Positions 33,151-43,603 of a stretch of DNA of 64,000 nt are shown here, piece after piece. The notes under the pieces are model-generated. The model had not been told where the DNA came from. It ran no database searches and was given only the letters and a program-made list of their open reading frames with translations. The position numbers were made by a program, and so were the translations under genes. Numbering within the stretch: the stretch's first letter is position 1; the number at the start of each line of letters is the position of its first letter. Source of the DNA: Ascochyta rabiei (lineage: Eukaryota > Ascomycota > Dothideomycetes > Pleosporales > Didymellaceae); contig NC_082408.1 in the NCBI RefSeq assembly GCF_004011695.2, forward strand, positions 419,501-483,500. The letters are read 5' to 3'.

Positions 33151-35352
33151 ATGGCCTCGCGCTTCAACCCCGGCAAGCTGTTCATCCGGACACGCTTCAA
33201 CTACGAGAAGCTGTCCGGCGCCGACGCCCACGCCGTCTCGCCCGTGCCGCTCTTCAACACAAAGGCATGGGGCACCCGCGCCCGCCAGCCCTCGTGGGCC
33301 AACAAGGTCCAGCGCCCCCGCTTCTCTCTCGCCCGCATCCTGACCCTGCTGGTGACGCTCGTCGTCCTGGCCTCGATGCTGGCCGGCGGCCTCTACCGCC
33401 GCCACAAGCTGCACCTGCAACACGGCGGCGACGAGCGCAAACAGTACCACTGGGAGCACTACCCACGGTAAGCACCCCATGCACACGCGCCCATCCATCA
33501 CCCCATGACTCACTCGCCTTGCAGACTGTCTGGCTTCTGGAACGGCGTCCGCACCCTCGTGCCCTACGGCGACTGGGTCTCGGAGCAGGACTTTGTCAAG
33601 TACTCGCAGAGCCCCAACCCAGAGGACAACATCAAGCCCAAGTGGCCGCACATGTCCAAGGACAACAAGGAGCCCCCCATGGACCCCGTCCCCTTCAACC
33701 CCTACCCCTTCGACTCGGACGCCTACCTCAAGGACCACGACAAGGTCGAGACCTGCTACCTCGACCAAGACGAAAAGGTCCATCTGCCCGACATCTACGC
33801 CTACCCAGGCATCCCCCAGAATGCCACCGCCCCCTTCTTCGGCTCGTACGAGGAGCTCGGCATGAACGACAAGGTCTGCTTTGAGCGCTTCGGCCGTCTG
33901 GGCCCTTACGGCTACTCCTACTCTCGCGACGAGGGCGGCCTGGACATGTCGGCCAAGTCCGAGAAGGCTGGCGCCGACAAGATCTGGAGCTGGGAGAAGA
34001 AGGTCGACTACCGGAAGGTGAGATGGGCCGACGCCCAGAAGCGCTGCCGCGAGAAGAACATGCACCGCTTCAAGAAGAACAACACCGAGCCCGAGCCTGC
34101 CGGCCCCGCCAAGAAGAAGGTGCCTCGCCATGCCTACATTCTCCGCACCTGGACCGGCTACAAGTACAGCGACTACCAGATCCTCAGTCTTCGTGCCATG
34201 ATCAACGAGCTCGCCCTCAAGTCCGGCGGCGAGTACGACGTGCACTTCCTCATCCACGTCAAGGACGACAGCATCCCCATCTGGTCCTCGGAGGAGATCT
34301 ACCAAAAGGTCATCGAAGACAACCTGCCCAAGGAGTTCTGGGGCATGGCCACCCTGTGGTCTGGCGCCCAGATGCAGATGTACTACCCGGAGCCCTTCCC
34401 CAACAACGTCTACAACCACGCAAAGGCCCCTGTCCACTCCGTCTACCGCAGCGCACACTTTGCTCTGCAGTGGTTCTCCCAGGCCCGCCCCGAGTACGAC
34501 TTCTACTGGAACTGGGAGATGGATCTCCGTCTCACGGGCCACTACTACGAGTTCAACACCAAGATTGGCGAGTTCGCCAAGCGACAGCCGCGCAAGGGCC
34601 TGTGGGAGCGCTCTTCTCGCTACTACATCCCTGACCTGCACGGCTCGTGGAAGAACTTTACCGAGATGGTCGAGGAGGAGCTGTACAACAGCGACGAGAA
34701 GCCCGTCTGGGGTCCCCCCAAGTTCGAGAACACCGGCATGCTTCCCAGCCCCCCGGAGACCGAACCCCCGAGGTCCTATCTCCAGGACGACTACGAGTGG
34801 GGCGTTGGCGAGGAAGCCGACATCATCACCTTCAACCCCATCTTCGACCCGGCCAAGACCAACTGGGTGTTCCGCGACGATGTGACCGGCTACGATCTGG
34901 AGCTCCCTGAACCCCCGCGACGATGCGCCATCATCACGGTCGCGCGCCTCTCGAAGCGACTTTTGGATCTCATGCACCGCGAAACCTACCTGATGAAGCA
35001 CCACATGTTCCCCGAGATGTGGCCGCCCACAGTCGCCTTCCACCACGGACTGAAGGCTGTCTACGCCAACCACCCCGTGTACTTTGACCACAACTGGCCG
35101 CTCGAGGCGCTCGACGGCACATACAACAAGCCCCCCAAGCCAACCGACAGTGTTTTCGGCTGGGGCGAGCACAACCAGCTGGGCAACAGCTTTTACTACA
35201 ACGCTGGCTTTTCCTCCGAGTGGTGGAGGAGGTGGCTCGGCTCGCGCGAAAACGACAAGGGCGGCCCGGCCGAGGAAGAGGCCAACACGGGTCGGTTGTG
35301 CATGCGTCCTGCGCTGTTCCACCCCGTCAAGTACGAAAAGGGCTCCGAATGA
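33151..35352 (+). CDS. DUF3405 family type II membrane protein
   Basis: Predicted Golgi/ER-lumenal protein of the fungal DUF3405 family, often suspected to be glycosyltransferase-like; the function is unproven. Two exons, 33151-33467 and 33525-35352, give 714 aa; the 57-nt intron has a GTAAGC donor and a TTGCAG acceptor. A basic N-terminal tail (about 70 residues) precedes a single signal anchor (ILTLLVTLVVLASMLAGGLY), giving an N-in, C-out topology. The lumenal part has conserved Trp/Tyr/Asp-rich segments such as the RTWTGYKYSDYQI stretch, FYWNWEMDLRLTGHYY and the FHHGLKA region. The EMDLR element could be a metal- or nucleotide-sugar-binding acidic motif; this is inference. The leader upstream is strongly pyrimidine-rich, typical of a highly expressed fungal promoter. 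Confidence 0.88.
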
Positions 35353-37018
35353 TCTTTACGCTTCTCCGAACCATCCATTTAATCCGCGCTTTTCTTCCGT
35401 CCCCTTCTTTGCGCAGCTTCGCTTGCCTTGGGCTTTTGCGACACCACAGCGCTGTCACATCTCTCGACAGACGCTTTCACATTGGGCGGCGTTCACGGCG
35501 TACTCGCAACGATCAGATATCTATTTTCTCGGCACTGTACACTTTTCATCTAGCCGATTGTCGCTTTCTTTATACCTTCCCACCGCGCGCGTACCTCGTA
35601 TCACACATCAAAAGTTGGAGGTCTAATTAGCCGCATCTGGCATTCCCGTTCCTTTAGAATCGGTGCGTTTTTGGATGGGAGCCATCCATTGCTTTGTTTG
35701 GATTGATTGCGAGATGTTGGGCTTGGAGCTGAAAGCTGAGGGCTGGCCGTGGCTGGCGTACGGTTGACATGTGTAGATGACGAGAAGCCGGCACTCGCTG
35801 CGGTTTCGTTCTCAACTGAATCGCAACGCGCTGGTCGAGATTGGATGGTTGTAGACTATGAATCAATTGACATGATCACTATGGCCTGGTTGTTCCACAT
35901 GATTTCGTTTGAACAACACCTTGCGTCACGCGCAGCATGGTCCTTGATACCTGAACCGGTCACAGATCATCCTCTTCTGTGAGCAAAACGCTCACAGTCG
36001 CCGTGGGCCACACTGCTCTTCTCCACAACCCTCGACAGATGGCACCCACGTGACCATTCCTCCTCCTGGCGGCCTCCCAATACGCTCTTCCCGGACTGAA
36101 CCCACAGCCAGCCTCGTTGACGACCATCTCGCCAGCAGGTCCGGTACCGGGCACCCGCACCACTCCAGACACATGGTTCTCACGAGCTAGCTCCTCGTCG
36201 TCACGTTACAGGACATGGACATGGTTATCGACATCAACGCTCCGCCCACCTTCCTGGGTCAATACAACGGTCGTCCACGACACATGTCCACATCCACACC
36301 CACTCTACACGTCTGCACCCATGGAGTTACACTGACTGCCTTGGTATCTATACATGGCTCCTCTCTGGGAATCTCTCCCTTTCCACACTCAACCACGGAG
36401 TAACACAGCGCACTCTCCAGCTGCGGCCATGCCGCCGTCCACCTCGCTCCGGCCTGCCACGCATACTCGCGCCCCGCTGTCACGGCCTCGACCACGCCGC
36501 AGCGAAACCAACACGGCGCGTACTTCGCGGCGGCCATACTAGCGAGGCCACGAATCCTACAACACATCCATGCCCCCTGTAGCATCGGAATCGTGTCTTG
36601 TCGCTGGGTCACTACTGCAGGTACGTGGATCCTGGCAGATACCCTGTTTTCTATTCGTGTTGCCATCATCTGGGTTGCTGTGAGGCCGCAAATCGTACCA
36701 AGCATTCGCTTTCACGTTAGCATCGACAGTGTCTTTCGTCGCTAGGTTACTGTGAGGCCACGAGTCCTACCAGACACCCCATTTGTGATCCGAATCAAGA
36801 TCCCCTCTCATCGCTGGGTTACTGTAAACACTATCCAGGACGTGCAAGTCGCGAGCTTAATGCGATTAAGCTTACATTTAGCGAGCGTGACAGGGGTGGA
36901 AATGCCCCTCCAGTGCGTCATCGTCCTTTGATTAACAATAGCTACTGCGTACCTCGCCAGCATTTTCGCAGCACTCCACGCGTGTCCAACGATTAAAGAA
37001 ACACCACCAGTGCTCACC
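35353..37018. other. 1.7-kb intergenic, degenerate repeats
   Basis: This gap holds a degenerate 80-90-bp repeat at about 36520-36850 (listed) and the promoter of DOM34. Short frames around 36000-36700 have no domain. Confidence 0.5.
36520..36850. repeat. degenerate 80-90-bp tandem repeat
   Basis: Three to four loosely related units share TCGCTGGGTTACTGTGAGGC and CACGAATCCTACCAGACACC-like segments. The copies differ mainly by transitions. Confidence 0.6.
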
Positions 37019-38288
37019 ATGCAGTTGCTCAAGTCGCAGATCGACCAGAAGACGGGGTCTGGCTTCGTGACGCTGTTGCCAGAAGAGCCAGAGGACATGG
37101 TACCACTGCTTTACACACTTGTCAAACTCAAATGCTGACTGTGTGCAGTGGCACGCATACAACCTCATCCAGGAACATGACCGCATCCGCGCAAAGGCAG
37201 TACGCCGCGTGTCGAAGACGTCAGACGCAGGCTCCGTGTCCTCGCAGCGCATAGCCCTCGACCTCACCATCGCCGTCACGTCCACCGACTTCGACATCGG
37301 CTCTGGGCAGCTGCACGTCTCCGGGAAAGTTGCATCGGAGAACGAGCATGTCAAGATGGGGCAGCACCACACGCTCGATCTCGAGCTCAACCGCAAATTC
37401 ACGCTGGAAAAGGCCGATGGGTGGGACAGCGTGGCTCTGGAGATGCTGAAGGAGGCGTCCGAGACTGAGCGCCGCGCAGAACTCTGGGCTGTCGTCCTCG
37501 GCGAGGGCACCGCCAATATTTGCATCATCACCGAGCACCAGACCATCCTGCGCCAACGCATCGAGGTCGGAGTGCCGCGAAAGCGCAAAGGCGGCGTCGA
37601 CGGCCACACAAAGGGCATGGACAAGTTCTTTGCCACGACTCTCTCCACACTGCTGCGACAAATCGACCTCCCCGCTGCCACAGCTACACAGGGCAAGACA
37701 TTACCCTTGCTGCTCGCGAGCCCAGGCTTCGTCGCCAACGCGTTCCTCGCCTACATCAGGACCGAAGCAACACGCACAACCAACAAACCACTCATGGCGC
37801 TCATGCCCTCGATCGTCGTCGCACACAGCTCCTCCGCACACATCCACAGCCTCAACGAGATCCTCTCGTCCCCCGCCATAACGACAAAGCTCTCCGACAC
37901 AAAGTACGCCCGCGAAACCGCTCTCATGGACAAGTTCCTCACACTCATGCGCCTCGACGACGGCCGCGCATGGTACGGCCCCCGCGAGGTCGAACGCGCC
38001 GTAGACAAGGGTGCAGTGGGGCGAGGCGGCGGCGTCCTGATGATCAGCAACAGCCTATTCCGGGCGCAGAACGTGAAGCAGCGGCGGCGGTGGGTGACGC
38101 TGGTAGACCGCGTGCGGGACGTCGAGGGCGGCGAGGTGCGGGTGCTGAGCTCCCTGCACGAGAGCGGGAAGCGACTCGAGGGCCTGGGTGGCGTGGCGGC
38201 GATTCTGACCTACCCGCTCGAAGACCTGGACGAGGAGGGCGACGACGTCGAGCACGGCGGCGAGGGAGAGGGCGAGATGGTCATTTAG
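37019..38288 (+). CDS. DOM34: ribosome-rescue factor Dom34/Pelota
   Basis: eRF1-like factor that, with the GTPase Hbs1, splits ribosomes stalled on mRNA (no-go and non-stop decay). Two exons, 37019-37099 and 37149-38288, give 406 aa; the first exon is only 27 codons and ends at PEEPEDM, with WHAYNLI continuing after the 49-nt intron, exactly the conserved Pelota N-terminus. The N domain (about 1-130) is Sm-like. The central domain contains the SPGF segment (ASPGFVANAF). The C domain has the ALMDKFL and AWYGPREVERA motifs. The protein ends in an acidic Glu/Asp/Gly-rich tail, as in other Pelota proteins. It has no GGQ motif, as expected for Pelota rather than eRF1. Confidence 0.95.
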
Positions 38289-38309
38289 ACAGGCGGCTAG
38301 AAGATACCC

Positions 38310-38336
38310 AACACACACACACACACACACACACAC
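38310..38336. repeat. CA microsatellite
   Basis: About 13 uninterrupted AC units, 20 bp past the DOM34 stop codon. Confidence 0.95.
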
Positions 38337-38535
38337 GTTACCATTGCCGCACCTGCTGATATCTCGCATCTCAGTGACGCGTAGAACCGCGAGGGAGATA
38401 GGCTTCGGCGTGAATAGCGCCGGGCGTAAAACCCCCCCAAAAAAAAACCCCTGGCGACAGTCGGTGATCATGGTGGGCAAGAACAAACCCTACCGGGCGG
38501 TGGGTTCTGGCTGGTGTGCGAGTGCTGGTAGGAGG

Positions 38536-38895
38536 AAGGGATCCTGGTGAGGGATCCTGGTGGGGGATCCTGTCTAGAGATCCTGTCGAGCAAGATATCT
38601 TGGCGGGTGAAATGAATCCTGGCGAGGTATTCCTGACGGGCGCGAGATCCTAGTGAGTGTCATCAATCCTAGTGAGTAAAAAGTCCTAGTAGGTAGAAAG
38701 TCCTAGTAGGTAGGAAACCCTCTGTAAGTAGGGATACCCTAGCTGGTGAGGAATCATGGTAAGTAAAACGAATCCTAGTAAGCGAAGCGATTATGTTAAG
38801 CAAGAAATTCTATCGAGCAAAAAGTCCTATTCTGCATAAAATGCTGTCAAGCAAAAAATCCTGGCGACTCATCCTGGCGGGCAGGAGCACGATGT
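38536..38895. repeat. degenerate 18-20-bp minisatellite (ATCCTRGYGRG family)
   Basis: About 18 diverged units with a core close to ATCCTAGTGAGTAAAAAG or ATCCTGGCGAGC. Neighbouring copies differ largely by C/T and G/A changes. The same family recurs at 52755-52950. Confidence 0.8.
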
Positions 38896-39171
38896 CGAAC
38901 CCGCCAGGCCATGCCGTCAGGACCCAGGGCACATCTCAGTCGCCTTGCTCCTCCTACCGCTGCAGGCCTCACTCTCCACGCCGACCACTGCAGCCACAAG
39001 CCTCTCCAAGCCACTGCCATCACTTCATCGTCACCCACTGAGCAGCGTGACTACATCCTCACCTTCACCTTCACCGACGCCCAATGCTCAACTCAGGCTT
39101 CCTCGCTCACGATGGCCAGCTCACCCTCCTGCTGCAATGACCTCAACCCACGTACTCAGCAGCACTAGCTT

Positions 39172-39443
39172 GTAGGAGCAAGGACTCTTCACTACAGCAC
39201 GTATACACAAGACCCACACCACTGCACTGAACACGTCGATGCCATTCTCCAGACCGCAAATCCAGCCACGCGGGAACAGCGAATGCAGACAGACAACGAG
39301 ACGCACAACCAGACGGACAAGCAAAGAGAGCGGCCGTTGAATCCTGTAGGAGCAATGAAAACGTCACTGCCAGTCGTCCGACCGCAAACCTAGCCACAGC
39401 AGGGACAGCAAGGGCAGACACAACGAGACGGACAAGCAACGAG
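39172..39443. repeat. imperfect direct duplication
   Basis: Two copies (about 39172-39331 and 39346-39443) share GTAGGAGCAA, GACCGCAAAYCYAGCCAC, GGGAACAGCRA and CAGACGGACAAGCAA. The second copy lacks about 60 bp of internal sequence. Confidence 0.65.
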
Positions 39444-39530
39444 TGGGATAGAGCTGTGACAAGTGATCTGCACAAGCCTATAACTATAAGCAAGGAATTA
39501 CTAAAGCACAAGCAGCGTCTAAACCACCGA

Positions 39531-40190
39531 TATCCAGGTACCCAACTTCACGCAAGCAGAGCCTCACACTTTGAGCTTGTACACTCTCTATCCTGCAACA
39601 CGCACAGTCCTAGTCACAATTACTTTTAACCTCCTCCCTCCTCTCCCCTGCCTTTACTCCTCTTAAAGCCAGCCTACCCTAGCTTTAGCTTAAACCTTAG
39701 CTTAAACCTAATAGTAAAACTCCTTACCTAGCAGCACACCCTTACCGCAACTTCACCGCAGCTATATGCTCATACCTTAGGACAGTCTTAATTACTTACA
39801 AGTCTAAGGTAATAGCGTTTCAAACAACAGAATTTCTAGTTGCGCAGCTAACTAATATCTAGGTACCTAACTTTATATAAGTAGAGCCTTATACTTTAAG
39901 CTTGTACACTCTCTATCCTGCAACACGCACTATCCTAGTTATAATTACTTTTAACCTCCTCCCTCCTCTCCCCTGCCTTTACTCCTCTTAAAGCCTGCCT
40001 GCTCTAGCTTTAGCTTAAACCTTAGCTTAAACCTTAGCTTAAACCTAATATTAAAACTCCTAGCCTAGCAGCACACCTTTACTGCAACTTCACCACAGCT
40101 ACATGCTCACACCTAGGACAGTCTCTTAATCACTCACAAGTCCAAGGCGATAGCGTTTCGAACAACGGAATTCCTGGTCGCGTGGCTGCG
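39531..40190. repeat. 325-bp tandem duplication with RIP-like transitions
   Basis: Copy 1 is about 39531-39855 and copy 2 about 39856-40190. Most differences are C/T or G/A. The head of copy 2 and the tail of copy 1, which are adjacent, are the AT-rich versions; the outer ends keep C and G. A central core (from TGTACACTCTCTATCCTGCA to TACTCCTCTTAAAGCC) is almost identical in both. No coding content is recognisable. Confidence 0.8.
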
Positions 40191-40316
40191 TGGGGGAAGT
40201 CGGGATGTTTTGAGACTTGGCGGAATGGATCTCGAAGCGGATGCGGCGATTCTGGGGGGGTGAGAAGAAGGCTGTGGGGTTGTGTACTGGAGATTGTATG
40301 CAAGACGATACGCACT

Positions 40317-40346
40317 GGATGGATTGATGGATTGATGGATTGATTA
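40317..40346. repeat. TGGATTGA array
   Basis: About three to four units, followed by AATTCAATTGAATT, an AT-rich palindrome. Confidence 0.8.
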
Positions 40347-40798
40347 ATTCAATTGAATTCTCATCTAGAAAATGCTACACAAGCCTCCCAAAGGACATTC
40401 ATTGCCAGACAGATGTGAATGGGGGTGGGAGGTGCATCTCCATCCTCACAGCACCATTCCCAGCAGCGGTGCAGTAAGCTAGCCCTCATCCTTTCCCTCT
40501 GCGTGTCTAAACGTAGTCATCTGCTATTTAAAGAGACGGCGCATGTAGACAGGGCAGAATCGTGGCCTAGTGCTGTTGTGTTGGTTATGTGGACGGACGG
40601 CATGGACCTGGTGGAATGGAAGTAGCGTATCCACGAACCAAAAGAAGACAAACGACTCGCGGGAAGCAAGACGGGAAAGCAGAGCTCAGAACAAAACATG
40701 TCTGCACACCCAGCTGTGCATTGAAACGAGTAGGAAACCTCCAAGAGAACGCCAATGGGTATATATCGCAGCAAACACATGGGGAAAAATCACTCTCC

Positions 40799-43603
40799 TC
40801 ACATAATCGCACAACCTAGTCTCTTCCTTCCCTTGCCTTCCTCTTTCTTCTTCGCACCGCTGGACTCCCTGATCCCTGTTCGCCCACTTAACCGCGGCGC
40901 CGCGCTCTGCGCCTGTGCTTGCATTTGCCCGTGCATCTGCGTCTGCGCCGTCAGATACGCGTCAGTTCTTGGCGGGGCGCTCATCGGGGGGCCGTAGCTG
41001 CCCTGCGGTACTGTGGCGGGAGACACGAGGCGCGGAAGCATGTTGCGCATCGCATGGTCGTGGGCTGGCGGTGATGCGGGATGGCGCGGGACCGGTGTGC
41101 TGGTGGGGTTGAGAGGGGGGTTGGGAGGGAGAGGCCGATCCTGCGATGAGGGGACGGGGCGGCGCTGAACAGGCGCGGCGAGGGGTGCGCCGGGTGCGGA
41201 GCCGCGACGGTGGAAGTCTGGGTCGAGGGCGGGCGGTGGACGGATGTCATTTGTGCTTTCCACTGCGCGACGGGCCAGCATTGAGGGGCGTCGTATTGGG
41301 AGTGCCGTTGAGCTTGGTGGGTGAGGGGACATGTGGGTATGTGGTGGAGAGTGAGCTGCGGATCCACGTCTTCGTATCGAATCGGACGATAATGGACTGG
41401 GGTACGTAGTAGGGTGAATGAGCGACGGTCGCCGTATCGACAGATCTGTGGACGAGAAAGACTGGCCTCGATTCTGATAGGGTCCTGTTGACGAAAGCTG
41501 TGAGGGGTTCACCGTCGCGGACATGGTAGGAAGCGGAGGCACAGGAGGCACGCCTGATCTCGAAATCGAAGCCCGACTTGATCGACCTGCTGATAGTGGA
41601 GGAGTCGGGTGGCTCAGACTAACACTGGCAGCCTCCTCGGCCTTCGCCGTGTACGCCGGCGGAGGCGGAACCCAGTTGTCGGCATCGCTCTCGTGGGGTA
41701 TCTCTCGTTGACCAGAACCGTCAGCGCGATGATAATCAAGCGGACGGAAGGGCAGCGCTCGCAGGTGTCGGCGATTTGCAGGGGAAACGGCTGCCACAGT
41801 CGCAGCTCTCGCCAGGGACATCTGCGACCTTGGCTGTTGGTTGTCGTATGGCATCTCAAAGGCAGCCTGAGCTTCTTCCGCAGTCAACTCTTCTTCGTCT
41901 GCCATGGGTGGTGGCCTGGATATGGTGACCTGGTCGGTTGTTGTACGTGAGCGCTGAATCGATGAAGCACCACTTCTCGAGCTTCGCCGTGCACCACCCG
42001 CACGATCCTGCGCCCTGCGCTGTGCCAGGGTCCTCGTTCTCATGAGCTCGACTTCCTGATTGAAGTCGATGGAGCCCTCGGGCAGCACTTCGCCGGGGCA
42101 CAGCGGGTCCAAATCATACTCCGTTCTCGAGACGACCGGCACAGCACCATCAGCAGGCTTGGTCTTGTCGAAGTCAAGCACAATGATGACACCCTTGGAG
42201 CCCATTGCCACATCGGGTACATCGCTCTCTGTTGGCACGATGCTCGAGTTTCCTACTGCGATGAGCCGCTGTATGGTGCTGCCAACCTTGACCCACCGCA
42301 ACACGCAAATTTCCTGATAAGCACCAACACCAAGCTTCGGTATGGGAATACAAAAGCAGGGCTGAATGGGCGCCTGACCTTTGTTTTTCTCACTCGGTTT
42401 GTACTCCCATCCAGGCACTTCGTAGACCCAGATGTTGGTGGTACCACGCATTCGCAGAGCGACAGCTGCAAGATCAGCGTTTGGCGAGACAGCTGGCATA
42501 GCGTCGTCGACGAACTCGGAGCGCGTCCAACGCTGGTGGTCCGGCAGAAACATCTTCCTCTGCGTGAAGCGCTGACACGCGATGTCGTAGATGCCCCATG
42601 AGTCCTCTTCGGCGTTGAAGGCGAACAACTCGTTGAACGTGCCCGTATCCGCATCTGGAAGCAGGGTGGCCTGGCGTGCTATCCTGGCAGTCTCGGGGAA
42701 AAGCACCGAACCTGTCCAGACAACTTCTGGGGCCTGCGGGATCGGTGCACCCTCCTCGTCAAGTGGACCGTCGTAGAGGCCTGGTAGAACAAACAAGGCA
42801 GAGCTGTCTGATTTACGCGCATATCCTGTGATGAGCAGCGTGCGTCCGTCGTCTGAAAATTCCAGCGCATCGCCTGCAGGGCCAGAAAGCGTGCGTCTCG
42901 CAGTCACAGGCGCATCTGGAAAGACAGCAACGACCTCGATGCCGAACTTGTTGCCAGTGATCAGGATGCGCGCGTCGGGCGAAACAACAAGAGAGCTGGC
43001 CTCGTGCACCAGCTGTACCGTTCTTCGCATCTTGATTTGCCCGCCCTGCTCGCCATGGACCTCGTACAAATCGACTTGGGACGGCCGTGATAGAACTGCA
43101 AGCAAGAAGCCATCCTCGGTGATGTCGATGGCAATGGGCTTGCGCTTGACTTGCAGGGTGCGGGCGAACAGTCGCGGCAGCTGCACCGTCTGGATCAGCC
43201 AGATGTTGGACGCAGAGTACACGGCGACGTATTTCCCCTTGCGCGATACGTTGAAGTCGAAACTGTCCGGCAGCGCGGAAGACGACGCCGAGTTGGACAC
43301 GAGTTGGAGGAGCGTGAGACTGGGATGTGCGTGCGACGTGGTGGCTGTGGAACTCGACAAGGCGGTGGGACCGCGGTCGTCGTCCGTCATGGCCGACGTC
43401 ATGGCAGTCGAATAGCCCGACTGCGATATCGCCGACGACGACATGGTTGCGTTGTCGATGGAAGACGCTGCGGGCTGTGTATTGGCAGCCTCCACGCTGG
43501 AATCCGAGCTCAGAGCGCCTTCATCGTCGGCGAATGTGACCTCCTTTCCCCCGTGACCTGGCTCGTGTCCTGTGTCGTCCTGTGGACTCCTCCTGCCCCC
43601 CAT
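40799..43603 (-). CDS. beta-propeller-like protein with C-terminal CaaX box
   Basis: Fungal protein of unknown function, 934 aa, single exon. The ATG at 43603 (MGGRRSPQDD) is the first true start. Residues 1-95 are Ser/Thr/Ala-rich and disordered. About 95-520 read as a WD40-like propeller, with recurring blades such as the VVSPDARILITGNKFGIEV segment, FSDDGRTLLITGYA and AVSPNADLAAVALRM. About 520-900 are a Pro/Ser/Arg-rich disordered tail with several PPLP and RRPS-type motifs. The chain ends with a lysine/arginine-rich stretch and Cys-Ala-Ile-Met, a textbook farnesylation (CaaX) motif. I infer a propeller scaffold anchored on a membrane by a prenyl group and basic residues. The domain call rests on sequence pattern only. 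Confidence 0.75.
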   Translation of the reverse strand: MGGRRSPQDDTGHEPGHGGKEVTFADDEGALSSDSSVEAANTQPAASSIDNATMSSSAISQSGYSTAMTSAMTDDDRGPTALSSSTATTSHAHPSLTLLQLVSNSASSSALPDSFDFNVSRKGKYVAVYSASNIWLIQTVQLPRLFARTLQVKRKPIAIDITEDGFLLAVLSRPSQVDLYEVHGEQGGQIKMRRTVQLVHEASSLVVSPDARILITGNKFGIEVVAVFPDAPVTARRTLSGPAGDALEFSDDGRTLLITGYARKSDSSALFVLPGLYDGPLDEEGAPIPQAPEVVWTGSVLFPETARIARQATLLPDADTGTFNELFAFNAEEDSWGIYDIACQRFTQRKMFLPDHQRWTRSEFVDDAMPAVSPNADLAAVALRMRGTTNIWVYEVPGWEYKPSEKNKGQAPIQPCFCIPIPKLGVGAYQEICVLRWVKVGSTIQRLIAVGNSSIVPTESDVPDVAMGSKGVIIVLDFDKTKPADGAVPVVSRTEYDLDPLCPGEVLPEGSIDFNQEVELMRTRTLAQRRAQDRAGGARRSSRSGASSIQRSRTTTDQVTISRPPPMADEEELTAEEAQAAFEMPYDNQQPRSQMSLARAATVAAVSPANRRHLRALPFRPLDYHRADGSGQREIPHESDADNWVPPPPAYTAKAEEAASVSLSHPTPPLSAGRSSRASISRSGVPPVPPLPTMSATVNPSQLSSTGPYQNRGQSFSSTDLSIRRPSLIHPTTYPSPLSSDSIRRRGSAAHSPPHTHMSPHPPSSTALPIRRPSMLARRAVESTNDIRPPPALDPDFHRRGSAPGAPLAAPVQRRPVPSSQDRPLPPNPPLNPTSTPVPRHPASPPAHDHAMRNMLPRLVSPATVPQGSYGPPMSAPPRTDAYLTAQTQMHGQMQAQAQSAAPRLSGRTGIRESSGAKKKEEGKGRKRLGCAIM

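Larger units (their letters stand above)
38289..40798. other. 2.5-kb intergenic, repeat and RIP-like region
   Basis: A gene-free interval between two convergent genes. From left to right it holds a CA microsatellite, a degenerate 18-20-bp minisatellite, a 100-160-bp duplication, a 325-bp tandem duplication with RIP-like decay, and a TGGATTGA array. No intact open frame longer than about 120 codons is convincing. Confidence 0.65.

Noticed and set aside
32872..35322. 816-codon minus-strand frame
   Set aside because: Antisense shadow of the DUF3405 gene caused by its biased third codon positions.
39531..40190. Transposon or LTR remnant
   Set aside because: No terminal inverted repeats, target-site duplication or protein remnant could be seen; described as a duplication only.
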